Positions 12,322-22,292 of a DNA stretch of 64,000 bases are shown here, one piece after another. The translations under genes were made by a program, and so were the position numbers. The notes beneath the pieces were generated by a model that was given only the letters and a program-made list of their open reading frames with translations, did not search any database and was not told the DNA's origin. The stretch covers positions 756,923,823 through 756,987,822 of the forward strand of contig NC_090438.1 in NCBI RefSeq assembly GCF_031143425.1, given 5' to 3'. The first letter of the stretch is position 1; each line of letters begins with the position of its first letter. Source of the stretch: Pleurodeles waltl (taxonomy: Eukaryota > Chordata > Amphibia > Caudata > Salamandridae).

Positions 12322-12381
12322 ACAGCCAACACGTGTTTCGTTCTATGAGATAATCACTCTCAAAGACTTCATCAGGGCTGT
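12322..12381 (-). ncRNA. Candidate type I hammerhead ribozyme in PLE tail
   Basis: Read on the - strand, ACAGCC (12381-12376) precedes the catalytic box CTGATGA (12375-12369). Next comes a roughly 10-bp stem II with one mismatch and a bulge (GTCTTTGAGA against TCTCATAGAAC), then GAAA (12339-12336), then CACGTG and a GTT cleavage triplet. Last is GGCTGT (12327-12322), which pairs perfectly with ACAGCC to form open stem I. The very short, self-complementary stem III (ACAC/GTGT) is what dimer-acting hammerheads of Penelope-like elements have. One extra A lies between CTGATGA and stem II, so activity is uncertain. Confidence 0.7.
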
Positions 12382-13199
12382 AAGAAATGTAAACAATGAC
12401 TACAATTATAATACGCACTCATCTCAATGTAGAACTTATACCCCTATCACCGTGAAATTCGTGAAAACATGGCTATTACAATTTGTGACTTTGTGTGACA
12501 TGAAAATAATAATTCTTAGAAAAAGTCAGAAGGCCACGATTACAAAGCTTATAAACCATAACATAAATCAAAAAATTATTATCACCAAGATGACTTGTGA
12601 GTCAAATTCACAATGGGGAGTAATACGTGATCAAACGAGTGTCATGACATAAATGTGCATGTCCTCAAAATAGAGAATACTAAAACCGTCCCAAGTGATT
12701 TATAATTGAAAAGTGAAATGTGAAAAGCACACAAAATAATGCCAAATATACCCTAAGTGCCTATCAAATAAACTGCCTTTAAAAATTACCTGAGGTAACA
12801 ACATTACATACCTTTCATATATTATCAAAAAGCTAGTAAATCCAACACATCAGAGTTGCTCTGGATATCTGGAAAAAATATTAATAACCCACTATGTAAA
12901 CCAAATTAATTGTCACAACCAAATATGAGAATCAGTGAGTAATGACTAAATTCTGAAAAGAGTTATATGGCCCAACATACCCTTAATATGTCATAACAAA
13001 AGTATACTGCTAGCTCAGAAACCGTAGCATGTGGAGCAACTAAAATAAAATAAGTAAAATGAAGTCAATAAAGTGATAAGCTGCAATTAAAATGCACAGC
13101 TACAAAGTAAAAAGCTTCTTGCTGTACTAAGGGCTAATAACAATAGCCAATATACAAAAACAAACACTTACCTAGCAATGAGTAATTCACAAAATTCTC

Positions 13200-13570
13200 A
13201 GAAGGCCGCGTTCAAATCATCGTGCGGGGCTTCTGTATTAAGTTAATCAAATCGAAACCGGCAACCCGGAGGAAGCTATACTTAGAGCGTCCTCTCGGAC
13301 GCTCCTCAAATGAAACTGAAAACGGACTAGACGCACGTGCGGGCACCATCTTTAAATCGTCAACCTACAACCTTATATAGATAAAATAAATTTAGCCTAA
13401 ACACGGGCCGACAAAAAGCCTACCTTCAGAACTTGCGTTTCTGTAACCAGTTAGAACAAAACTAAATCGGCAGCCCGAGGGGAACTCTACTAATAGCGTC
13501 CACTCAGATGCTACTCCAATGGAAGTGAAAACAAACTTAAAGCCAGCGCGGGCGCCATCTTTGAAATGTT
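13200..13570. repeat. Degenerate tandem units in the PLE tail (about 195 bp)
   Basis: Two related blocks, about 13250-13370 and 13440-13565, share the succession AATCG..GGCAACCCGGAGG / GGCAGCCCGAGGGG, GCGTCC.CTC..A.GCT, GAAAAC and GCGGGCRCCATCTTT. The spacer after the first (AAACACGGGCCGACAAAAAGCC) resembles 14180-14215 after MITE 2, suggesting a third unit. Tandem units are common in Penelope-like terminal regions. Confidence 0.55.
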
Positions 13571-13582
13571 AACCACAACTTA

Positions 13583-14161
13583 GGGGGTGATTCTGATTCT
13601 GGCGGGCGGCGGAGGCCGCCCGCCAGAATTCCGCCCCCATTATACCGCTCCGCGGTCAGAAGACCGCGGAGGGTATTATGAGTTTTTCCCTGGGCTGGCG
13701 GGCGGTCTCCAAAAGACCGCCCGCCAGCCCAGGGAAAAACTCCCTTCCCACGAGGATGCCGGCTCGTAATCGAGCCAGCGGAGTGGGAAGGTGCGACGGG
13801 TGCAGTGGCACCGGTCGCGTATTTCAGTGTCTGCAAGGCAGACACTGAAATACTTTGCGGGGCCCTCTTACGGGGGCCCCGCGACCCCCCCTACCGCCAT
13901 CCTGTTCATGGCGGCTTTCCCGCCATGAACAGGATGGCGGTAGGGGGGGTCAGAATCCTCATGGCTGCGGAGCGCGCTCAGCAGCCATGGAGGATTCAAA
14001 CGAGCAGCGGAAAGTCAGCGGGAGACCGCTGACTTTCCGCTTCTGACCGCGGCTGAACCGCCGCGGTCAGAATGCTCGTTGGAGCACCGCCAGCCTGTTG
14101 GCGGTGCTCCCGTGGTCGGTGGCCCTGGCGGCCACCGGCCGCCAGGGTCAGAATGACCCCC
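13583..14161. mobile_element. Palindrome-chain MITE, copy 2 (Harbinger-type)
   Basis: A 579-bp element starting GGGGGTGATTCTG and ending CAGAATGACCCCC, flanked by TTA at 13580-13582 and 14162-14164. About 13 consecutive palindromes fill it. Examples are GGCGGGCGG../..CCGCCCGCC, the arms TTTTTCCCTGGGCTGGCGGG / CCCGCCAGCCCAGGGAAAAA, CTTCCCAC../..GTGGGAAG, and a long arm around CCCCCCTACCGCCATCCTG. It sits in the tail of the Penelope-like element. No coding capacity. Confidence 0.85.
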
Positions 14162-14253
14162 TTAGTGTACTAAATATAAGCTGTGCCCAATAACGGGCTG
14201 AGCAGAAAGTCATGAATAAAAATCCTGTGCTTGAAAAATTAAGACCCAACTAA

Positions 14254-14883
14254 GGGGGTGATTCTGATTCTGGCGGGCGGCAGAGGCCGCCCGCCTGAAT
14301 TCCGCCCCCAAAATACCGCGCTGCGGTCAAAAGACCGCGGCGGGTATTTCAAGTTTTCCCCTGGGCTGGCGGGCGGCCGCCAAAAGGCCGCCCGCCAGCC
14401 CAGGGGAAAACGACCTTCCCACGAGGATGCCGGCTCGTAATCGAGCCGGCGGAGTGGGAAGGTGCGACGGGTGCATTTGCACCCGTCGCGTATTTCACTG
14501 TCTGCCAAGCAGACAGTGAAATACTTGTAGGGGCCCTCTTACGGGGGCCCCTGCAGTGCCCATGCCAGTGGCATGGGCACTGCAGGGGCCCCCAGGGGCC
14601 CCGCGACCCCCCCTACCGCCATCCGGTTCCCGGCGGGCGGACCGCCGGGAACTGGATGGCGGTAGGGGGGGTCGGAATCCCCTCGGCGGCGCAGCTAGCT
14701 GCGCCGCCTTGGAGGATTCAACAGGGCAGCGGTACACTGGCGGGAGCCCGCCAGTGTTGCCGGTCTGACCGCGGCTTTACCGCCGCGGTCAGAATGCCCT
14801 GCGGGGCACCGCCGGCCTGTCGGCGGTGCTCCCGCCGACCCTGGCCCCGGCGGTCTAAGACCGCCGGGGTCAGAATCACCCCC
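14254..14883. mobile_element. Palindrome-chain MITE, copy 3 (Harbinger-type)
   Basis: A 630-bp element starting GGGGGTGATTCTG and ending CAGAATCACCCCC, flanked by TAA at 14251-14253 and 14884-14886. It has the same orientation as copy 2 and most of the same palindromes in the same order. It also has CAGTGCCCATGCC/GGCATGGGCACTG, which copy 1 has and copy 2 lacks. It lies only 90 bases from copy 2. Confidence 0.85.
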
Positions 14884-15334
14884 TAAGTCTATCAACAAAG
14901 AGAACAAACCGAACAACAATAAAAGGGAAACAAAATCAAATCTATTTTACATTAAACATAATTGAAAGAAGACATGCTACATTTATGCCATGCACAGCTC
15001 TTATCTACATAAGCGTAAATCACAGAACCAATGTAATATATAAAGGCAAAAATTTCACATACAGTAAAACAAAGTAAAATGAAGATAACATGAATTACAA
15101 AGTGTGGGACATCAAGGCATACATAGTTCATATATCTAAAGTGAGAGTATAAAGACAAAATCCATACGTCAAGATAAGTAATATCATAATACCAAAGAAA
15201 CAAAGATTCTTAAAGTGAAACAGAATATCTAAGTATGTCCCTATAAAACACATAATACATAACTACATAAATCTATAATATCTCATGTTATACAATTGTC
15301 ACACTAGTCTCCTAAATAATACTCCATTTCAAAA

Positions 15335-15665
15335 TTAGGTATTGAGACCCTCCTCCACCGCTCTAAGTTTTAGGATCCAGTAGCATTCCTTTTTTCTGAG
15401 GGCTAACTCTCTATTGCCCCCTCTGGGATCCTTAACAATACGATCAAATCCAAAGAATTCAAAACCTCGTGTGGGACCCTGTTTAGAACACTGTCTCATG
15501 TGACTCACTATAGGGTATCGTTCAGCATCCTGTCTTAAGGCCCTGAAGTGTTCACCTGCCCTTACCCTAAGTGACCTAATAGTGCTGCCTACATAGTAAA
15601 GGCCACATTCACAAGTAATCATATAGATGACAAAATTGCTGTCACATGTGATGTTATGATTGATA
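15335..15665 (-). pseudogene. PLE GIY-YIG endonuclease C-terminal fragment
   Basis: The - strand frame enters from L1 antisense sequence and becomes element-specific at about 15665. It reads CDSNFVIYMITCECGLYYVG, then STIRSLRVRAGEHFRAL. This is the GIY-YIG nuclease signature (I-Y-x-I-T-C.., YYVG, R-x-x-x-H) found at the C-terminus of Penelope-like reverse transcriptases, where it cuts target DNA. The frame runs on without a break to a stop at 15335. Everything upstream (RT domain) is missing. DIRS and LTR elements do not carry this domain, so a Penelope-like origin is the best reading. Confidence 0.8.
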
Positions 15666-15684
15666 TCTAAGCCTCCGGGTGGTG

Positions 15685-18086
15685 ATGGTTTTCCGGTTGA
15701 GTTGTACCAACCGTTCTCTCTGCTTCTGTGGGAAAAGCTCCTGGCGGTGTTTGAGGAGGCCCGAGTCTGAGGCATGTTGCCAGAAAACATGCGTCAGGGC
15801 ATTGTGTGCCTGATGCTTAAGCCTGGAGGGGATCATGATGACCCTTCTTCCTATCGCCCGCTTACCATGCTGGATCGTGATATAAAAATACTGTGTAAGA
15901 TTCTGGCTACTCAGCTTCGTGAGGTGATTCGGAGCTTGGTGCACGAAGATCAGTGCAAGTTTATCCCTGGTCGCAGCAAGACCTATAACTTGCATCGCTT
16001 GGCATATGTTCTGCATGAAACCGAGGGTGAGGAGAATGAGTTGGCGCTAGTATCATTGTACCTGGAGAAGGCGTTGGACACGGTTGAGTGGGGCTATCTC
16101 TTAGAGGTGCTGCAGGGCATGGGGTTTGGCCCAGGTTTTTGCACATGGGTGAGGTTGTTGTTAACTGCCCCCTCTGCATGCGTTAGGGTAGGTGGAGAGC
16201 TATCGGACTCCTGGGAGATTGGCAAGGGTACTAGACAGGGATGCCCTCTCTCTCCACTCCTCTTTGCCCTGGCCGCTGGTGATATGGCTCCGCGAGGTGC
16301 TAGGACCGTGGGGTATTCGGGTGGGGCAGACCACGCACATTATTTCCCTATATGCAGATTATGCATTGGTGCATCTTCGGTAACCGAGTGTTTCAGTGCC
16401 TTTGTTGCTGCAGATGTTGGGAACCTTCGGAGTTGACTCTGGTCTTAAGGTAAATAGGAAGAAGTCACTCCTGTTTCCCTTGGGATCCCTTTACAGTCTC
16501 CTAGGATGATTTGCCAAGGGTACAACTCAGGTGGAAGATTGAGAGTTTCCGGTATCTTGGTATATGGGTCACTCACACTGAAGTGGCGCATGAATAACAT
16601 AACGTAGATCGAGTAGTTACTGGCCTGGAACGTTCGGTCTCGTTTTGGAACAGATTACCTCTTTCTGTCATGGGCAGGGCAGTTGTAGCAAAAATTGTGT
16701 TTCTGCCGCAATGCCTTTCCTTGGTTTATAACTCCTTGTTTCCGCTGTCCACTCGGCTCTTCCGCAGTCTGGATAGCTTGCAGATCTTATTGGTGTGTGC
16801 CGGTTGACATAGTAGGGTGGCGCTGCCTGTGTCACAGAGGGATCTTGATGGGGGAGGGCTGACGATTCCCAATATTAGACATTATTATTACACGGCGCAC
16901 CTGCAACACGCTGCAAAGTGGATGACGGAGTCTCACAGCTGGGAGAAGAGATTGTTTGCAGAAATGCTGGATGGACGAATGTTGGTACATTTATTGATGT
17001 TGAGTAGTCGTTCCGAGTCAATCGTCCAGTATTTGGTCAAGACCACTGCCTGGATCTGGGTGCAGGCCATTGAGACTGTGCTCCGACAGGCCCCATTTGA
17101 CAGATAGTTGAGGATATGGGACTTAGCACCCTTTAGGGACATGGAAAATCTGATGTCCATGGAGGGTTGGAGGCTGGGAGGCTGCGAGGTGGTTGGAGAT
17201 TCATACCCTAATGGAGAGTTCATTTCCTTTGATGCAGCTCAGGATTCGTTTGGTCTGGGCCTTGGGCAGTTTTAGCAATATGCAAAAATGGAGAGTGTGG
17301 CTTGTGAGATTTGGTGTTGTTTCCTGCTGGCCCCGCAGGCCTCAGCGGTGCTGAATGGACTGATTAATTGGGGCGAGGGGACTCACTTGATCACCCGGTT
17401 TTACAAAGCCCTTCCGGATGATCCGCTGGATGCGATAAGTGTGGTGCGTAGGGTGTGGGAGCATGAATTGGGGGAACACATAGAAGAAGCTGATTGGGAA
17501 ATGAAATTCTCGCTGGTGCGCACGGTGTCACGCAACAACAGGTTTAAGCTGTTACACTTCAACTTCATGAACAGGACATACCTCACACCTAACTGACTAA
17601 ATAAATCGACCTGGGACGCAGAGTGGGCTGCCCCAGGTGTGGTGCTTTTGGGGCTTTCTTCCTGCATTTAGCTTGGACATGTAGGGTGGTATATAACTTC
17701 TGGCAGGAAGTGGTAGGGAGAGCTGAGGAGGTCATGGGATTGGGGCTGGAAGCAATGCCACTGACATGTCTTTCGGGAGTAGTGCGGAGACCACAGGGCC
17801 AGAGTATCCCATATAAGATTGCGCAGCTGGCGCTGGTGCTGGCCTGACGCAAGGTAGCTATTTGCTGGATGCGTGCCCAGAGTCCTTCAATCCCCTGTTG
17901 GATTTGAGATTTAATGGAATGGGGCGTGGCTGAGGAACAGCACATACGCCTGAGATGCAGGGATGAAGGGGCTTTAACAGATGTGGTGGCTTGGTGTGTA
18001 TTGTTGGAACAGTTCACTGGTGTGGAGGAATTAAGTTCTGCAGGAAGCACGGAGGATGAGGGGTGTGAGAGTACGTCTTGAACCAA
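15685..18086 (+). pseudogene. L1 ORF2, reverse transcriptase to C-terminus
   Basis: The + strand resumes L1 ORF2 after the Penelope insertion. RT motifs in order are DDPSSYRPLTMLDRDIKILC, QCKFIPGRS, LYLEKALDTVEW (usual DAEKAFD altered), GTRQGCPLSPLLFALA, and after a frameshift ISLYADYALVHL, where the catalytic YADD has become YADY. Further fragments follow at 16817-17107 and 17288-17596. The C-terminal segment GAFFLHLAWTCRVVYNFWQE at about 17640-17710 is the usual cysteine-containing tail. Multiple frameshifts and stops show it cannot make active enzyme. Confidence 0.85.
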
Positions 18087-18379
18087 TTGGGTAGGTGATG
18101 ACCAACTATGGTGAAGTCATGTTTCTGCTTTATACAATATGTTTAATGACTGGTCTCATGCGGATCTTCAGCAAGGGAGGGGGTGGGGGTCTGAGGGAAA
18201 TCCTGCATCATTGGTTTCTATTGCCTCTTGGCTTGGATTTATGTGAATGAGGCCCTCTGGTACTGTGATATAATGATACAGCCAGGTCTTGCAACAACCA
18301 GCACTGCACTGCATGTTTATTGTTGATAATGTTTTTCAAACTCAATATAAACAGAGTTATATAAAAAAAATGATCTCTT

Positions 18380-19228
18380 AACTCCAAATGAGGGCTTAAT
18401 TAATAAATTGACTGTTAACTTTCATTAATCAGAAACAAATATAGAGTTTGCATGTTATTTACATTACATTTCACCTTTTACTACTTGGCATAACAATTAT
18501 TCAAGTAAATACTACTATATTTCTACAGCTTATGGGTTTCTCATACACATTATTAAATGCGTAGGCACATCAAGGAAATATCAAAGGGCAATACCTCTTG
18601 GCTATCATACACTAATGAGGGGCTTGTGGAAGGCGGAGGATGAGGAAGATTGAGTTTTGGCAGCCTCCTAACAAATCTCCTGTTGGTCTCGATGGGGAAT
18701 TCACTGCCAGCCACCTGCAGAAAAGTAAGGTGTAAAGAATTTAGCCTATGGGTTCATTCATACCATTCACTTATCTGTCGATATATATCTTGACTCTAAA
18801 GCTTCTCAAAAGGCCTTTGCGTTAATGATGGGGCAGAAAAATGGTCAATCTGTATCCAAATGAACCATGTAGATCAATGAAAATACACTGGCTTTCAATA
18901 CAACCAAAAACGAGAGGTAGCTGACTGGAAGACAAGAATGGAGGTCCAGATCTAGTCCAAACTACTCCTGTCCCATCTTCCCCTCTTTGAATGCCATCAT
19001 GGCACATGTCCCAATACACTGCCCACACCCATTTATCCCTGTACCCACTCATCACCTGGGGACCATTCTCCACAAACAGAAACCAATCTGCATCTCCAGC
19101 TATGCCCTTACAAGGCCTTCCATCAGTAGCACCATTCTTCCAGCACCCACACAGTGGAAATTCATGCATTTGTATCCACACCACTCACTGCTCACTGCTC
19201 CTACACACACCATACCAAAATCCATTTC
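18380..19228. other. Old host sequence between L1 and gypsy element
   Basis: AT-rich sequence follows the L1 duplication. From about 18800 it may be the distal part of the DIRS-type element that resumes at 32005, because the gypsy insertion lies exactly between. The 120-residue - strand frame at 18822-19184 shows no motif I recognise. Confidence 0.35.
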
Positions 19229-19233
19229 CCTAT

Positions 19234-22200
19234 TGTAGGAAGCTGCATCTGTATATACCATATCAAAGTATGATATAGGCCCTAATTATAACTTTGGCAG
19301 TAATAACCGCCTACCGCCGCGGTGATGACCTCCAACATACCACCGCGGCAACAACCATCCGTCTGGCAAATTATGAGCACTGACTGACTTCCACCACAAT
19401 AAGGGGGGAAATACGGCAGTGTTCATACAGGCAGACGGTGGTGATCTGGCGCTGCTAACAGCAGCACCACCCGCCAGTAGAAAGCCGCCAGCTGTATTTT
19501 GAGCAGAAATACTGCCTGGCGGTGTTCTGCTGGCGGGGCGCTGCTGGCGGTAGCAGTGCCCCTTCCCTGCCAGACAACCTCCTAGATGGACAAGGTAAGT
19601 CGGGCATCCAACAGGGGAGGGGGGGTGGAGGGTGGTGTGTGTGTGTTTCTGAGTGTGTGAGTGCATGTAAGAATGGTGAAGGGAGTGCGTGTAAGAATGG
19701 TGAAGTGAGTGCGTGTCTTCATGTCAGTGTGTCTGTGTGTAAGAATGTGTGTAAGTATGTCTGGACGAATGTGTATGTGAATGCGTGTATGCCAGGGAAT
19801 GAGTGAATGCATGTCTGCGTGGTGCATGTGGGTGTGTGTATGCGGGGATGGGGGGTGAGGGGTGCTGTGAATGTAGTGGGGGAGGGAGGTGCGTTTATGG
19901 CGGGGTGAGGGTGAATGAGTGTATCGGGTGGGGGTGTTTGAATCGGTGAGTGGGGGGGTGTTTGGATGGAGCGGGGTGTCAGTTGAGTGATGGGGTGGGG
20001 GAGCCGCCTACCGGTGACAGGGAAGGTATTCCCTGTCATCAGTAGGACCTACCACCATGGTTTTCATGCCGTTTTTAGAATCACAAGATTCAAATTGCAG
20101 GTAAGTACCTTAAAAGTTTCGTATTTCACATAGATATCAATAGTACTTTGTTTGAAACACGTAAGTAGTACAGCTTTTGAATTATTGGCAATAATCTGTT
20201 TTAAAAATAAAATTTTCAGAAACAGTTTCTAGGGGTAAGAAGTGTTAGATTGTTTTACAGGTAAGTACAACACTTACAGTTTCAGTCGCCAGGTTTTAGG
20301 AACTCCACCAGTTGGGGTTCAATTTAACCCCAAATACCCAACAGCACCACCACGGGGCCCACAGGGTGCAGAGGTCAAAGTTGAGCAATTTTAACATCGG
20401 CTCCTAAGGAGACAGGGGGTACTCGGAATCAGGCCTGCCTGCAGGTAAGTACCTGTGGCTCAGGGGGCAGACCCGGGGGAGATTAGAAGAGCACTGAAGG
20501 GGCCAGAAGTAGACACCAAACACAACACCCTCAGCGGCACAGGGGTGGCCGAGTTCTGGGTGCAAACTGGATGTCAGGTTTTCAATGCTGGTCTATGAGG
20601 AGACCCCGGGGCCTCAGTCAGAGCCTGCAGGTGATATCCACGGGGGTGTCTCGGGCATACCACCAGTCGGACAGGGAGGAGGGGTGCCTGCTGAACATAG
20701 AGGCACCAGTGGTCGGTTTCTCCAAGGCCTGGGGGCTGCAGGTGCAGTGTGTCTTTAGGCGTCAGATATCTTCGTCTGAAGCTTCGCGGTCAGGGGTTTC
20801 CTCGGGATCCCCTCTTCAGGTGTCGTTGTGGAGGGTCTTAGAAAAAGACGCTGTTCTCAGGAGTTCTTGGTCCTTTTGGGTGCTGGGCAGTCCTCTGGAG
20901 TTGAGCAGAGGTTGCTGGCCTCGCTGGGTGCTTCCCTGTCTTTTGCAGGTTCTTTGAAGCAGGAGACAGGCCGGTAGGCTTGGGGCCAAAGCAGTTGTCA
21001 TCTTCCTTCTTCGCTGTTGGGGGTTTCAGTTAAGTAGTCCTTTTTCTTCTTGTAGGTCACCAGGAATCTGGGTTTAGGGAGGCCCTTAAATCCTAGATTT
21101 AGTGGCGTTTTAGGGGTCAATGGCTAATGTCCCTGAGGGTGGCTACACCCTCCTTGTGCCCACTCCTTTTGGGGAGGGGAGCACCAACCTAATCCTATTG
21201 GTCCTTGTCCTCTAAACCAAGATGGAGGATTCTGCAGGGAGGGTGGGTCACCTCAGCTCTGGACACCTAAGGGGTGGTCCTGGCTGGAATGGTTACTCCT
21301 CCCTGTTTTCCCTAATTTTCCCGCCGTACTTGCCGCCAAAAGTGGGGCTTTGTCAGGGGATGCAGGCATCTCCACTAGCTGGAGTGTCCTAGGGCACTGT
21401 AATCCGCGGCTTGAGCCTTTGAGCCTCACCGCCAGGTGTTACAGTTGCTGTAGGGGGTAGGTGTGTAGCACCTCCACCCAGGGCAGGCTTTGGTTCTGAC
21501 CACAGAGTGCACAAAGGCACTCAGCCCATGTGGTCAGAAACTTATCTGAAAGTGGCAGGCTGGCATAGACCGGTCAGTCCTACACTAGCAGTTTGGCTAA
21601 CATACAGTGGGCATCTCTAAGATGCCCTCTGTGGGCATTTTTCAATAAATCCCACAATGGCATCAGTGTGAGTTTATTGTGCAGAGATGTCTGATACCAA
21701 ACTTCCCAATAATCAGTGAAGCCATTATGGAGCTGTGGAGTTCCTAATGACAAGCTCCCAGACCATGTACTCAATAGGGCAGCACTGCACTTGCAATGTC
21801 TAATAATGGACTTAGACACTGTAGGGGCATATTGCCCATGCAGCTATACCCTCACCTGTGGTATAGTGCACCCTGCCTTAGGGCGGTAAGGTCTGCTAGA
21901 GGGGTGACTTACCTATGCCACAGGCAGTGATTGGTGGGCATGGCACCCTGAGAGGGGTGCCATGTCGACTGTCTTTTTCTCCTCACCAACACACACAAGC
22001 TGCAAGGCAGTCTGTAAATGCTTGGTGAGGGGTCCCCTAGGGTGACATAATACATGCTACAGCCCTTAGAGACCTTCCCTGGCCACAGGGCCCTTGGTAC
22101 CATGGGTAGCCTTTACAGGGACTTAACTGGATGCCAGGGCTGTGCCAATTGTGGAAACAAAGGTACAGTTTTAGGGAAAGAACACTGGGGCACGGGCCTG

Positions 22201-22285
22201 GCTAGCACAGTCCCAGCCCACTTTCAATCAAAGTTGGCATCAACACTAGGCAAAAAGTGGGGAGGTAACCATGCCATTGGAAGAG
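19234..22285 (-). repeat. 3' LTR of the gypsy element (about 3 kb, interrupted)
   Basis: On the - strand it starts near 22285 (GGCATGGTTACC is at about 22263-22274) and ends CTTCCTACA at 19234. It aligns with the 5' LTR remnant at 31630-31999, with scattered differences. It contains ATAGGTAAGT near 21911-21920 and a long GC-rich mid-section with no gene. The RNase H frame stops just before it (TAG at 22293-22295), preceded by GGGAAAGG, a possible polypurine tract. The first 20 or so bases do not match the 5' copy clearly. About 230 bp near its end were lost together with one end of the MITE. Confidence 0.75.
19278..20075. mobile_element. Harbinger MITE, one end deleted
   Basis: The left end GGCCCTAATTATAAC..GGCAGTAA matches the Harbinger ends seen at 32946, 44679 and 61383. 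It contains GGCGGT-type subterminal motifs, a GT-rich microsatellite (19640-19830), and a partial inverted repeat GGTGACAGGGAAGG..CCCTGTCATC near its right edge. No right terminal repeat is present. The LTR sequence to the right resumes about 230 bp short, so a deletion removed both. Confidence 0.7.
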
Positions 22286-22292
22286 GATGAGA

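Larger units (their letters stand above)
12136..15665 (-). mobile_element. Penelope-like element (PLE), 5'-truncated
   Basis: Flanked by an imperfect 19-bp duplication TCTAAG(T/C)CTCCGGGTGGTG: the right copy is 15666-15684, and the left copy ends at 12135 and is split by MITE 1. The insertion interrupts L1 ORF2 at its SPGGDGFP-type motif. On the - strand it starts inside a GIY-YIG endonuclease domain, followed by a long non-coding tail. The tail carries degenerate tandem units of about 195 bp, two palindromic MITEs and a hammerhead-like motif near its end. The reverse transcriptase is missing, as expected from 5' truncation. Confidence 0.8.
7432..18370 (+). mobile_element. L1 non-LTR retrotransposon with nested insertions
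   Basis: The 5' end starts GGGGCGTGGCC at 7432 and the 3' end is an A-rich tail at 18361-18370. Both are flanked by TGATCTCTT (7423-7431 and 18371-18379), a 9-bp direct repeat read as a target-site duplication. In order it holds a GC-rich 5' region, an ORF1 remnant, an ORF2 apurinic endonuclease, an ORF2 reverse transcriptase, and the ORF2 C-terminus with a 3' UTR. Later insertions split it: an LTR fragment at 7921-9195 and a MITE plus Penelope-like element at 11499-15665. Without these it would be about 5.5 kb. Frameshifts and a lost YADD motif make it inactive. Confidence 0.85.

Noticed and set aside
18822..19184. 120-residue - strand frame
   Set aside because: No recognisable motif, and it lies in old host sequence next to the gypsy insertion; I cannot support it as a gene.
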